DNA of 64,000 bases, taken from assembly GCA_945860385.1 (NCBI GenBank), contig CAMAQD010000008.1, forward strand, positions 68,348 to 132,347. Direction: 5' to 3'. Shown piece by piece: positions 16,815 through 25,936 of this stretch. Every line of letters starts with the position of its first letter. The stretch's first letter is position 1. Both the position numbers and the translations under genes were made by a program. The notes under the pieces are model-generated. The model made no database searches. It worked only from the letters and a program-made list of their open reading frames with translations, and was not told the origin of the DNA. Source of the stretch: Flavobacterium psychrophilum (lineage in GTDB: Bacteria; Bacteroidota; Bacteroidia; Flavobacteriales; Flavobacteriaceae).

Positions 16815-18749
16815 CTATTTCCTTTCCAATTCCAAGTTAACAATCGGCTGATAAACAAACGGCACTTCTTCGATTTCTACATCACTTTTGTCCAATCCAA
16901 ATGCTCTTGTATCCGAAAGAGAGCAGTTTTTAAGCATATAATAAGAATTCAAAAGCAGGCTGTCTTTAATCGTAAACTCATTTTCAACCGACAAGAATTT
17001 TTCCAAAATAATGAATTTAAAATCGGGTTCTGAATTGTATTTTGTAGAGCCATCTGGACGAATGTGCAAACTTAATTCTTTGTCTTTTACCAAATTTTGT
17101 ACAATCTTCTTGAAATACAATTCCACTTTGGGCTGGATTCTAAAACCAATATTCAAGATGATTTTAATTACTTTATCGTCTAATAATTCGATTACTTCAT
17201 AATTCAGTGTAAAAGGTTCATTGGTTCTATTGATGTGAAAAAACCAGTAAACATCGGCTCTTTTTGGCTTTTTGGAGAAAATAGATTTCAGAATTTTTTC
17301 TTCCACCTCATAATTTTTATCTGCTTTTGACAGGTAAATTAAATGTGTGGCATATTTAGGAATGCTATCATCAGTACTCAATTCCTGAAGTTGTTGGGTG
17401 TGTTCTGCCAAATTAGTAAACTTCAAAAACCTATTATTTATTTTTCTAGCAAAAAACCAAGCGTACATCGTCAAGAAAATAAAAAGCTCGAAGAACAAGA
17501 ACATCCAACGTTCTTTTATTTTTACAATATTGGCAATAAAAAAAGCAATTTCAATAACAACAAAAATGCTTATAATCAAGGTGATTAAAATTCGGTTCAT
17601 TTTCCGAATGTAAATCAGATAATAATTCAACAAAACAGTCGTCATCAACATAGCAATTGTGATAGAAAACCCATAAGCGGCTTCCATATTCGAAGAATTT
17701 TTGAAATACAAAATCATCAAAATACATCCTATCCAAAGAATGGTATTTACCGAAGGAATGTAGATCTGTCCTTTCAAATTAGTTGGATTTCGCATCGTCA
17801 CCCTTGGCCAAAAATTAAGCGACATCGCTTCGTTTATCAAGGTGTAAGAGCCGCTTATCAAGGCTTGAGATGCAATAATTGCAGCAAAAGTGGCAATAAT
17901 TACTCCCGAGAGTAAAAACCATTGCGGCATAATGGTATAAAAAGGATTTCTCCCTTCGAGAAATGTATTTCCTTGCGTCATCAGCCAAGAAGCTTGCCCT
18001 AAATAGTTCACAACTAAAGCAATTTTGACAAAAATCCAAGTAATTCTAATATTGTTTTTTCCGCAATGTCCTAAGTCAGAATACAAAGCCTCTGCCCCAG
18101 TTGTGCACAAAAATACGGCTCCCAATAACCAAAAACCTTGCGGATATACGACTAATAATTCATAGGCATAAACTGGATTCAAGGCTTTTAGAATGGCTGG
18201 ATGTTCCAATATTTGGACGAATCCTAATATAAAAAGCATCGAGAACCAAACTACCATTGCAGGTCCAAAAAAGAAACCTACTTTTTGTGTTCCAAATCGT
18301 TGAAAAAAGAACAACGCCGATAAAATAGTAATCACGATAGGCAGTATTGGAATTTCAGGAAAGACAGCCGCCAAACCTTCCACAGCAGAAGCTACAGAAA
18401 TGGGTGGTGTTATAATTCCGTCTGCCAAAAGTGTCGTGGCACCAAGAATGGTTGGAATAACCAATTTTCCTTTACCAAATCGTTTTACTAATGCGTAGAG
18501 CGAAAAAACACCGCCTTCGCCGTGATTATCCGCTGAAAGTGTCAACAAAATATATTTGAATGTCGTTTGAAAAGTTAGCGTCCAGAAAATACATGAAATC
18601 CCTCCATAGACTAACAATTCGGATATTTCTCTTTCGCCAATAATGGCTTTCATAACATATAACGGACTCGTTCCAATGTCGCCGTATATAATTCCCAAGG
18701 CGACCAAGAGCGAAGCCGCACTAACTTTTTGAAGGGTTGATTTATTCAT
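16815..18749 (-). CDS. kup: Potassium uptake protein Kup
   Basis: 644 residues, the usual length for KUP/HAK/KT transporters. TM1 carries LGIIYGDIGTSPLYVMKAI, the family hallmark, followed by GEGGVFSLYALVKR, a selectivity-region LFLCTTGAEALYSDLGHCG-like segment (AVFLCTTGAEALYSDLGH) and the FFFGPAMVVWF helix. The last 200 residues form the soluble C-terminal domain. It imports K+ with protons across the inner membrane. The KdpDE-like regulator pair lies 101 bases upstream in the same orientation. That suggests potassium- or osmotic-responsive control of Kup here, an inference from position. Confidence 0.95.
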   Translation of the reverse strand: MNKSTLQKVSAASLLVALGIIYGDIGTSPLYVMKAIIGEREISELLVYGGISCIFWTLTFQTTFKYILLTLSADNHGEGGVFSLYALVKRFGKGKLVIPTILGATTLLADGIITPPISVASAVEGLAAVFPEIPILPIVITILSALFFFQRFGTQKVGFFFGPAMVVWFSMLFILGFVQILEHPAILKALNPVYAYELLVVYPQGFWLLGAVFLCTTGAEALYSDLGHCGKNNIRITWIFVKIALVVNYLGQASWLMTQGNTFLEGRNPFYTIMPQWFLLSGVIIATFAAIIASQALISGSYTLINEAMSLNFWPRVTMRNPTNLKGQIYIPSVNTILWIGCILMILYFKNSSNMEAAYGFSITIAMLMTTVLLNYYLIYIRKMNRILITLIISIFVVIEIAFFIANIVKIKERWMFLFFELFIFLTMYAWFFARKINNRFLKFTNLAEHTQQLQELSTDDSIPKYATHLIYLSKADKNYEVEEKILKSIFSKKPKRADVYWFFHINRTNEPFTLNYEVIELLDDKVIKIILNIGFRIQPKVELYFKKIVQNLVKDKELSLHIRPDGSTKYNSEPDFKFIILEKFLSVENEFTIKDSLLLNSYYMLKNCSLSDTRAFGLDKSDVEIEEVPFVYQPIVNLELERK

Positions 18750-18850
18750 TTTATTTTAAATTTTGATATTAATTTTTAGACATAGAAATCCTCTTCGCAA
18801 TGATTTTGTACATTACAATTGAAATTAGTTTTTAAAAAATTGGCTATTTT

Positions 18851-19537
18851 TTAGCTGGTATTGAAGCGATAACCCACACCTGATTCTGTGATGATAAATT
18901 TTGGTCGGTTGGGATCATCTTCAATTTTTTTGCGAAGTTGCGCAACGAAAACCCGTAAGTATTGCGTTTGTTCGGAATAACTGTTACCCCAAACTTCTTT
19001 CAGCAAATAGTGATGCGTTAAGACTCTGCCTTCATTCTTGACTAAAATGGAAAGCAAATTATATTCAGTGGCGGTAAGTTTTAAAATTTCGTCATTTAAT
19101 TTCACGACTCTCGAAGTAAAATCAATCGAAACATTTCCAAATTGGATTATCGGTTCATTATCCTTTTGAACTAAATTTCGTAAAGCAGTACGAATCCTCG
19201 CCAACAATTCTTGGGTACGGAAAGGTTTTGTCAAATAATCATTCGCACCACTGTCCAAGGCGTTGACAATTTCTTCTTCGGAATTTTTCACCGTTAAAAT
19301 AATGATAGGATTTTTATACCATTCTCTCAATCGTTTCAAAACGACTTGCCCATCTTCGTCAGGTAAGCCCAAATCCAAAATAATCAAATCGGGCTGATGA
19401 TTGGCAGCTGCTAATAGTCCTTCTTTGGCATTTACAGCAAAAAAAGTCTTATACCTATTGGAGTCTAAAGTGATTTCAAGCAATTTTCGGATTTGAACTT
19501 CATCGTCAATGACTAATATTTCCGCTTGATTATTCAT
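18851..19537 (-). CDS. kdpE: KdpE-like response regulator
   Basis: 228 residues: an N-terminal receiver domain with acidic pocket DDE (11-13), phosphoacceptor Asp55 in LIILDLGLPDEDG, conserved Thr in IILTVKNS and Lys in DYLTKPF. A C-terminal OmpR/PhoB winged-helix follows (LTATEYNLLSILVKNEGRVL, VFVAQLRKKIEDDPNRPKFI). The TLDSNRYKTFFAVNAKEGL region resembles KdpE. Its start overlaps the end of the histidine-kinase gene by 8 bases, so translation is probably coupled. No kdpFABC pump genes are visible, and the gene next downstream is kup. Confidence 0.85.
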   Translation of the reverse strand: MNNQAEILVIDDEVQIRKLLEITLDSNRYKTFFAVNAKEGLLAAANHQPDLIILDLGLPDEDGQVVLKRLREWYKNPIIILTVKNSEEEIVNALDSGANDYLTKPFRTQELLARIRTALRNLVQKDNEPIIQFGNVSIDFTSRVVKLNDEILKLTATEYNLLSILVKNEGRVLTHHYLLKEVWGNSYSEQTQYLRVFVAQLRKKIEDDPNRPKFIITESGVGYRFNTS

Positions 19538-20642
19538 TTGAAATTTCTTTAGTATTCATAACTAATGCTGGAAATTCTATGGTAAAAACGGAACCGCCTT
19601 CCTCCCTGTTTTCTAATGTTATTGTGCCGTTTTGTGCTTCTACAAATCCTTTTACGATGGACAATCCTAATCCTGTTCCACCCGTTTTTGAATTTTGTAA
19701 TCTGTAAAATTTATCAAATACTTTATCAATTTCATCTTCAGGAAAACCATTACCGTCATCGGCAATGCTGATCACACAAGGCATAATTTCTTTCGGATTG
19801 TATTCAAATTCCACATCAGGTTTGTATTCCACTTTTACTTCAATTTTTGCTCCTTTTGGCGTGTATTGAGAAGCGTTAAATATTAAATTATAAATAATTT
19901 GCTCCGTCAAACCATAATCCAATTTGAAAAGCGGCAAAGTATCATCAACAGCAACCACAACTTTGTGAAACTGCAAATCTTCTTTCAAATGATTCAATAC
20001 ATTATAAACTAATTCTTTTAAATCACACCAATCCATTTTGGGCTGAATTACTCCTGATTCCAATCTGGACATATTCAACAAATTCTCCACCTGATGATTT
20101 AATCGTAAAGACGCTTTCTCAATTTCTAAATATAATTCCCCTTTATTTTCTTCAGAAATACTGATGGTTTCACTTTGAATTGTATCAATGGCGCCCATAA
20201 TGGCAGAAATTGGCGTGCGTAATTCGTGTGATAACGAATCCAGCAAAGCATTGTACAATTTCATGGTATTAACTCGGACTTCTTTTATCTGTAATCTTTT
20301 TTCTGCTTTCCTGATTTTATGCGTGAGAACCCCATTGATGAGAGCAATAATGAAAAACAAAATCAGCAATAACGCATCTTCTGCACTATAAATATGAAAA
20401 GTATAATAAGGTTGAATGAAGAAGAAATTTAGGATTAATGCGCTCAAAACAGCACTCAATAATACTGGAAGAATATCTAAAGACATTGCCAACAAAGAAA
20501 CAACTACCAAGAGGATGTAGCCAACAACTTTGTAGTCTAAAAAACTCCTTGTAAACAAACACAAAGAGGCGACAATACCTACTGATACGACACAAATTAA
20601 ATATTGATTTTTTAACTTTATACGACTTAAGATAGTTTTCAT
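19530..20642 (-). CDS. kdpD: KdpD-like sensor histidine kinase lacking the N-terminal KdpD/Usp domains
   Basis: 370 residues. Four transmembrane helices (about 13-110) form a DUF4118 module with the family motif ALILNFFFIQPYYTFHIYSA. Then come HisKA with phospho-His139 in SLSHELRTPISAIMG and a HATPase_c domain (NLIFNASQYTP, DDGNGFPEDEIDKVFDKFYR, GTGLGLSIVKGFVEAQNG). Full-length KdpD (about 890 residues) has an extra 500-residue cytoplasmic N-terminal KdpD-sensor and universal-stress domain; here the protein begins just before TM1. In Bacteroidota that N-terminal part can be a separate gene, which is not in this window. The pair with kdpE is overlapping. Confidence 0.85.
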   Translation of the reverse strand: MKTILSRIKLKNQYLICVVSVGIVASLCLFTRSFLDYKVVGYILLVVVSLLAMSLDILPVLLSAVLSALILNFFFIQPYYTFHIYSAEDALLLILFFIIALINGVLTHKIRKAEKRLQIKEVRVNTMKLYNALLDSLSHELRTPISAIMGAIDTIQSETISISEENKGELYLEIEKASLRLNHQVENLLNMSRLESGVIQPKMDWCDLKELVYNVLNHLKEDLQFHKVVVAVDDTLPLFKLDYGLTEQIIYNLIFNASQYTPKGAKIEVKVEYKPDVEFEYNPKEIMPCVISIADDGNGFPEDEIDKVFDKFYRLQNSKTGGTGLGLSIVKGFVEAQNGTITLENREEGGSVFTIEFPALVMNTKEISNE

Positions 20643-20663
20643 AAGAATTCCTTATTGACAATG

Positions 20664-20671
20664 CAAAGTTA
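20664..20671 (-). promoter_or_regulatory. -7 element for kdpDE
   Basis: Minus-strand TAACTTTG, 22 bases before the kdpD start codon, followed by GC as is usual for this promoter class. Confidence 0.5.
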
Positions 20672-20741
20672 AAGGATATGCCATAAGTATTTTATAATAT
20701 AACTCCTTATAACATAAAGATTTTATAAAGATTTTTTGATT

Positions 20742-20772
20742 GTCAGATTTATGTTTAATTTGATTAATTTTG
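20742..20772 (+). promoter_or_regulatory. Promoter of panB
   Basis: TAATTTTG at 20765-20772 followed by CAC, 27 bases before the panB ATG. A TTG ending at 20742 gives a 22-base spacer, within the accepted range for Bacteroidota promoters. Confidence 0.5.
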
Positions 20773-20798
20773 CACTCTAATAAAATTCCTAAATCAAA

Positions 20799-21617
20799 AT
20801 GTCTGTAGCAAAAAAAGATTACAAAAGAATTACCACAAAGTCATTAATAGAAATGAAAGGCGATGGTCAAAAAATCTCCATGCTTACAGCTTACGATTTT
20901 ACAATGGCAAAAATTGTTGATGCTGCTGGTGTCGACGTAATATTGGTTGGAGATTCTGCTTCGAATGTAATGGCGGGTCACGAAACGACTTTACCTATTA
21001 CTTTAGACCAAATGATTTATCATGCTTCAAGCGTTGTGCGCGCTATCACAAGAGCTTTGATTGTAGTTGATTTGCCTTTTGGAAGTTATCAATCCGACCC
21101 AAAAGAAGCCTTGCGGTCTGCTATCAGAATTATGAAAGAAAGTGGCGGACATGCCGTAAAACTAGAAGGCGGAAGCGAAATCAAAGAATCTATTAAACGA
21201 ATATTGAACGCAGGAATTCCTGTAATGGGACATTTGGGTTTAACCCCACAATCAATATATAAATTCGGAACCTATACAGTTCGTGCCAAAGAAGAACAAG
21301 AAGCCGAAAAACTGATGGAAGATGCTAAACTCCTGGAAAAACTAGGCTGTTTTGCTGTAGTTATCGAAAAAGTCCCAGCTGATTTAGCTGAAAAAGTAGC
21401 AAAAAGCATTTCGATTCCAGTAATAGGAATTGGTGCTGGTGGTGGCGTTGATGGCCAAGTTTTGGTAATTCACGATATGTTGGGAATGAATAATGAATTT
21501 AGCCCACGATTTTTGCGTCGCTATATGAATTTATATGAAGGAATGACCACTGCCATTGGGCAATATGTGGCCGATGTAAAGTCTTGTGATTTTCCAAATG
21601 AAAAAGAGCAGTATTAA
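20799..21617 (+). CDS. panB: Ketopantoate hydroxymethyltransferase
   Basis: 272 residues, standard for PanB. A TIM-barrel protein with the opening [14 protein letters not shown] segment ([20 protein letters not shown]), metal-site motif [20 protein letters not shown], Mg-binding and catalytic regions around VDLPFGSYQ and [10 protein letters not shown], and [12 protein letters not shown] followed by [20 protein letters not shown]. It makes ketopantoate from 2-oxoisovalerate and methylene-tetrahydrofolate, the first committed step of pantothenate and CoA synthesis. No other pan genes are adjacent. The next gene starts 45 bases later and is unrelated in function. Confidence 0.96.
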   Translation: MSVAKKDYKRITTKSLIEMKGDGQKISMLTAYDFTMAKIVDAAGVDVILVGDSASNVMAGHETTLPITLDQMIYHASSVVRAITRALIVVDLPFGSYQSDPKEALRSAIRIMKESGGHAVKLEGGSEIKESIKRILNAGIPVMGHLGLTPQSIYKFGTYTVRAKEEQEAEKLMEDAKLLEKLGCFAVVIEKVPADLAEKVAKSISIPVIGIGAGGGVDGQVLVIHDMLGMNNEFSPRFLRRYMNLYEGMTTAIGQYVADVKSCDFPNEKEQY

Positions 21618-21662
21618 AAAATAGCTTTTATTTCAAATTCCTATTTAAAAAAACCATTTTCT

Positions 21663-22436
21663 ATGTCAACATTTTTCAATACTACCATTGTTATTCCCTG
21701 TTATAATGAGGAAAAAGGAATTTCAAATAGTGAATATTCTAATTTTTTGAATAACAATCCAGAGGTATTGATTTGTTTTGTAAACGATGGTTCTAAAGAT
21801 AATACTCTTGGAGTTTTAAATGTTTTAAAAGCAAAAAACGAAACTCAAATTCACATACTTTCACTCGAAAAAAACTCAGGTAAAGCCGAAGCAGTTCGGG
21901 CCGGAATTAAGTATTGCAATACCCATTTCCAACATCAATATATAGGCTACCTCGATGCCGATTTAGCAACAACCTTAGAAGAGTTTATCGATCTTAGGAA
22001 TTACTTAAAAGGAGAAATCATATTTTGTTTTGGATCTCGAATTCGAAAAATTGGTTCTGTAATCGAACGTGAAAATAGCCGATTTTTGATAGGAAGAGTT
22101 GTGGCCACATTCATTTCAAACATTCTGGATATTAAGGTTTATGATACTCAATGCGGCAGTAAACTTTTTACCAGAGCTATTTCGGAACAATTGTTTGAAA
22201 AAGAATTTATCTCTAGATGGCTATTCGATGTAGAACTATTCTACCGAATGATTCTCCTTTTCGGAAGAGAAAAAGCAATCCAAAAAATGCTTGAAATTCC
22301 ACTAAAATTATGGGTCGAAAAAGGAGATTCTAAAGTAAAACTGAGCTACGGATTGAAACTTTGGTTTGATTTGTATAAAATCAGATGTGAATACAAAAAA
22401 CTTGAGCAGCAATTATCTAATCCAAAGCTACACTAA
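21663..22436 (+). CDS. Family 2 glycosyltransferase (dolichyl-phosphate-sugar synthase-like)
   Basis: 257 residues, one GT-A domain: NTTIVIPCYNEEKGI at the N-terminus, nucleotide contact FVNDGSKDNT, the metal-binding YLDADLATT (DxD), and the acceptor-side YDTQCGSKLFTRAI and SRWLFDVELFYRM motifs typical of the DPM1/polyprenyl-phosphate sugar synthase branch. No C-terminal membrane helices are seen. Its stop codon TAA is immediately followed by the ATG of a GT39 membrane transferase. The likely arrangement is that this enzyme makes a polyprenyl-phosphate sugar donor in the cytoplasm which the next protein uses on the outer face of the inner membrane. Donor sugar unknown. Confidence 0.82.
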   Translation: MSTFFNTTIVIPCYNEEKGISNSEYSNFLNNNPEVLICFVNDGSKDNTLGVLNVLKAKNETQIHILSLEKNSGKAEAVRAGIKYCNTHFQHQYIGYLDADLATTLEEFIDLRNYLKGEIIFCFGSRIRKIGSVIERENSRFLIGRVVATFISNILDIKVYDTQCGSKLFTRAISEQLFEKEFISRWLFDVELFYRMILLFGREKAIQKMLEIPLKLWVEKGDSKVKLSYGLKLWFDLYKIRCEYKKLEQQLSNPKLH

Positions 22437-23858
22437 ATGATTTCAGAAAAGCTAAAAAACCATTCCAAAATACTTTCTGTTTCGGTAATTATCATCCTAC
22501 TTTTTAGATTATTACTGACCATAACAATTCCTTTATTAGACAAAACGGAATCACGTTATGCCGAAATTGCCCGAATTATGCAGGAAACAAAACAATGGGT
22601 TGTTTTGCAAATAGATTATGGCGTTCCGTTTTGGGCAAAACCACCTTTATCAACCTGGCTGTCAGCGGGTAGTTTTGAAGTGTTTGGTGTAAATGAATTT
22701 GCCGCAAGATTTCCATCTTTTTTATTAAATGTCATCCTAATTATCATTGCTGGAAAAATGGTTAAAAAGGAGGGATATTCTTTTTATCTTCCGGGTTTTA
22801 TTTTACTAACAATGCCTGAATTTCTGATACATACAGGAGTTGTTTCAACCGATACTTCTCTTGAATTTTGTATTACCATAATGATGATTTCGTTTTGGAA
22901 AACAATGCAAAGCGAAACAAAAACCTATTGGAATTACGTGTTTTTTATCGCTCTAGGATTTGGATTTCTAGCCAAAGGACCACTAATTACTGTGCTTACA
23001 TTTCCTCCTCTATTTTTGTGGTGCTGTCTAGATTTGCAACGATTTAAAGACGTTTTTTCTAAATTTTCAATTATTCCTGGAATACTAATTACAAGTATAA
23101 TCGGTCTTCCTTGGTATTATTTCTGTGAGCAACAATCACCAGGTTTTCTTGATTATTTTATAGTTGGCGAACATTACAAACGATTCATAGAACCTGGTTG
23201 GAAAGGCGATTTATATGGCAGCGGTCACTCTCAGCCCAAAGGAATGATTTGGTTACTTATGATTGCATTTATGTTTCCATGGATTCTTGTTGTTTTGTAT
23301 AAATTATGGAAAAACAAATCCACCATTTTAAAAAACAATTGGGTTTCGTTCTTGATAGCTTGGGCTTTTTGGACACCGATATTTTTTACTGTTTCAAGCA
23401 ATATTTTGCATACCTATTTACTACCATCAGCAATGCCAATTATGTTTTTAGTGGTGTATTACTGGGATGAATTTACTCGAAAAAAACTGCTGATAAACGT
23501 GGCTTTATTTTTTCCAGCGGTTGTTTTTATTGCCTATTTTGCGCTATTTGCCACAGGAAAATTAGATTATAAATTGAATTCGGATAAATATCTTTTTGAA
23601 AATTTAAAAGTCACTACCGAAAATAAAGAAATACCGATTTATTATTGGAAATCAAAAAATTATTCGGGGCAATTTTACAGCAATGGCAAGGCTCAAGTTG
23701 TAAAAACTGTAATACAATTGGATTCTGTTCTAGCGCAAAATAAACCCTTAATTTTTGTGATTCAAACGAAAGAACAAAAAGAAATTTCAAAAAAATACCT
23801 GGATAAAATGACTTTAAGTCAAAGCAACTACAAAACTTCTGTTTTTGTAACTAAATAA
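22437..23858 (+). CDS. ArnT-like GT39-superfamily membrane glycosyltransferase
   Basis: 473 residues with about 11-12 transmembrane helices. The first periplasmic loop has the catalytic acidic segment LLDKTESRYAEIARIM, then WVVLQIDYGVPFWAKPPLSTW, FAARFPSFLL and FLAKGPL, all characteristic of the PMT_2/ArnT group that moves a sugar from polyprenyl-phosphate to lipid A or another acceptor. A loop with FLDYFIVGEHYKRFIEPGW is also typical. The C-terminal 100 residues form a small soluble domain. It starts directly at the end of the GT2 gene (zero spacing), indicating translational coupling. The acceptor (lipid A, glycan or protein) cannot be told. Confidence 0.82.
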   Translation: MISEKLKNHSKILSVSVIIILLFRLLLTITIPLLDKTESRYAEIARIMQETKQWVVLQIDYGVPFWAKPPLSTWLSAGSFEVFGVNEFAARFPSFLLNVILIIIAGKMVKKEGYSFYLPGFILLTMPEFLIHTGVVSTDTSLEFCITIMMISFWKTMQSETKTYWNYVFFIALGFGFLAKGPLITVLTFPPLFLWCCLDLQRFKDVFSKFSIIPGILITSIIGLPWYYFCEQQSPGFLDYFIVGEHYKRFIEPGWKGDLYGSGHSQPKGMIWLLMIAFMFPWILVVLYKLWKNKSTILKNNWVSFLIAWAFWTPIFFTVSSNILHTYLLPSAMPIMFLVVYYWDEFTRKKLLINVALFFPAVVFIAYFALFATGKLDYKLNSDKYLFENLKVTTENKEIPIYYWKSKNYSGQFYSNGKAQVVKTVIQLDSVLAQNKPLIFVIQTKEQKEISKKYLDKMTLSQSNYKTSVFVTK

Positions 23859-23873
23859 AGAAGTCTATACTTG

Positions 23874-24563
23874 ATGAAAATACTTTCTGATAAAAATAAT
23901 CTCCAAATTCTGCACGAAGACAATCATATTATTGTAGTCAATAAGCGTGTGGGCGATATTGTGCAAGGGGACAAAACGGGCGACAAACCATTATCCGAAG
24001 TGGTCAAGGAATATATCAAAGACAAATATAATAAACCAGGCGAAGTTTTCTTGGGAGTCGTTCACAGATTGGACAGACCAACTACCGGAATTGTCGTTTT
24101 TGCCAGAACCAGCAAGGCTTTGTCTCGAATGAATGAATTATTCAGCAATCGCGAAACTCAGAAAACTTATTGGGCAATTGTAAAAAATAAACCTGAAAAA
24201 GCCGAAGACAAACTCGTTCATTACCTCAAAAGAAACGAAAAAAACAATACTTCAAAAGCGCATATAAAAGAAGTTCCCGATAGCAAATTGGCTAGTTTAG
24301 ACTATAAAATCATCAAAGAATTGAACAATTATTTTGCTCTGGAAATCAATCTTCACACTGGACGGCATCATCAAATACGCGCTCAGCTTTCTGCTATTGG
24401 TTGCTCCATAAAAGGCGATTTGAAATACGGATTTGACCGCTCTAATCCCGATGGAGGCATCCATCTTCACGCTCGAAAATTGTTTTTTGTTCATCCCGTT
24501 TCCAAAGAAAATTTAGAAATTATAGCTTCTGTACCAAATGATGTAATTTGGAATGCCATTTAA
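23874..24563 (+). CDS. RluA-family RNA pseudouridine synthase
   Basis: 229 residues from the ATG at 23874 (a TTG lies directly before it). The catalytic segment is FLGVVHRLDRPTTGIVVFAR with nucleophile Asp67. Later motifs are RETQKTYWAIVK, LHTGRHHQIRAQLSAIGCSI and GIHLHARKLFFVHPV. No N-terminal S4 domain is present, and the protein is shorter than RluC/RluD, like the RluA/TruC subgroup. It converts a uridine in rRNA or tRNA to pseudouridine; the target cannot be assigned. It sits 15 bases after the GT39 gene and 44 bases before an aldehyde dehydrogenase. Confidence 0.9.
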   Translation: MKILSDKNNLQILHEDNHIIVVNKRVGDIVQGDKTGDKPLSEVVKEYIKDKYNKPGEVFLGVVHRLDRPTTGIVVFARTSKALSRMNELFSNRETQKTYWAIVKNKPEKAEDKLVHYLKRNEKNNTSKAHIKEVPDSKLASLDYKIIKELNNYFALEINLHTGRHHQIRAQLSAIGCSIKGDLKYGFDRSNPDGGIHLHARKLFFVHPVSKENLEIIASVPNDVIWNAI

Positions 24564-24607
24564 TTTGAAAAAAATGTATCTTTAGGACTTCATTTAAGTC
24601 TTGAATT

Positions 24608-25936
24608 ATGGAATACAAAACCAACATCAATTTCAGAAAAGAAGTCCTGACTAAATTATTGAATGAAATCATTCTGCACGAAAACGAAATTGTCGATGCC
24701 TTATATTTTGATTTCAAAAAGCCTGCGTTCGAGGCTGTTCTCTCAGAAACAAATTATGTGATTTCAGAATTAAAAGACACCATCAAAAACCTCAATAAAT
24801 GGTCTAAACCCAGAAGAGTTTTTCCATCACTATTGAATTTTCCGTCCAAAGATTACATTTATAAAGAACCTTACGGAAGAGTTTTGATTATTTCACCTTG
24901 GAATTATCCTTTTCAATTGGCACTTTGCCCTTTAATTTCGGCTTTTGCCGCAGGAAATCAGGTGGTTTTAAAACCCTCAGAACTCACACCCAAAACTTCC
25001 GAAATCATTGCGAAAATAATAGCTAAAGTTTTCCATAAAAACGAAGTATCGGTTGTGGAAGGCGGTATTGAAGTTTCACAAAAATTATTATCAGAACGTT
25101 GGGATTATATCTTTTTTACTGGAAGTGCTGCCGTTGGAAAAATTGTAGCAAAAGCCGCTGCCGAAAATTTGACTCCAACAACATTAGAATTAGGCGGAAA
25201 AAGTCCTTGCATTATTGATGAAACTGCGAATTTGAAACTTGCCGCAAAAAGAATCGTTTGGGGGAAATTTATAAATGCTGGACAAACGTGCATTGCACCC
25301 GATTATATTCTGATTCAAAAAGACATGAAAAGCCATTTTGTTGACTACTTGAAAGAAGAAATCACCAAAGCTTACGGCGAAAACCCTGCTGATTCTCCCG
25401 ATTTTGCCAGAATAGTAAATACTAAAAATTGCCAGCGATTAATCAGTATGATTGATCTTAAAAAAGTGATTTTTGGCGGCCAATCCGACCTCAAAAATTG
25501 TTACGTCGCTCCTACTCTCATTGAAGAAACTTCATTAGATACTGAATTGATGAAGGACGAAATATTTGGTCCAATTTTGCCTATACTTACCTATGAAAAA
25601 GAAACCGACATTGAGGCCGTGATTTCGAAATACGAAAAACCTTTAGCCTTTTATATTTTTACTGAAAATAAAGTTTTTTCAAAAAATATGATTCAAAAAT
25701 ATTCGTTCGGTGGTGGCTGTGTCAATGATACAATCATTCATATTTTGAATAACAGATTGCCTTTCGGTGGTGTGGGTCATAGTGGCATTGGAGCCTATCA
25801 CGGAATTTTGAGTTTTGATACTTTTTCTCATAAAAAAAGTATTGTGAAAAAATCAAATTTAATAGATTTACCGCTTCGTTATGCGCCTTATAAAGATAAA
25901 TTGGCCACCGTTAAAAAATTATTAAAATGGCTGTAA
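24608..25936 (+). CDS. Aldehyde dehydrogenase (class 3-like)
   Basis: 442 residues, a compact ALDH3-type enzyme. It has an N-terminal helical region (YKTNINFRKEVLTKLL), the GRVLIISPWNYPFQLAL segment, the cofactor motif FFTGSAAVGKIVAKAA, general base Glu194 in LELGGKSPC and nucleophile Cys228 in NAGQTCIAPDYIL. The C-terminal part has EIFGPILPIL and LPFGGVGHSGIGAYHG. It oxidises aldehydes to acids with NAD(P); fatty aldehydes are a common substrate of this subgroup. Its last codons overlap the start of the following nitroreductase gene by 10 bases, so the two are cotranscribed. Confidence 0.93.
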   Translation: MEYKTNINFRKEVLTKLLNEIILHENEIVDALYFDFKKPAFEAVLSETNYVISELKDTIKNLNKWSKPRRVFPSLLNFPSKDYIYKEPYGRVLIISPWNYPFQLALCPLISAFAAGNQVVLKPSELTPKTSEIIAKIIAKVFHKNEVSVVEGGIEVSQKLLSERWDYIFFTGSAAVGKIVAKAAAENLTPTTLELGGKSPCIIDETANLKLAAKRIVWGKFINAGQTCIAPDYILIQKDMKSHFVDYLKEEITKAYGENPADSPDFARIVNTKNCQRLISMIDLKKVIFGGQSDLKNCYVAPTLIEETSLDTELMKDEIFGPILPILTYEKETDIEAVISKYEKPLAFYIFTENKVFSKNMIQKYSFGGGCVNDTIIHILNNRLPFGGVGHSGIGAYHGILSFDTFSHKKSIVKKSNLIDLPLRYAPYKDKLATVKKLLKWL

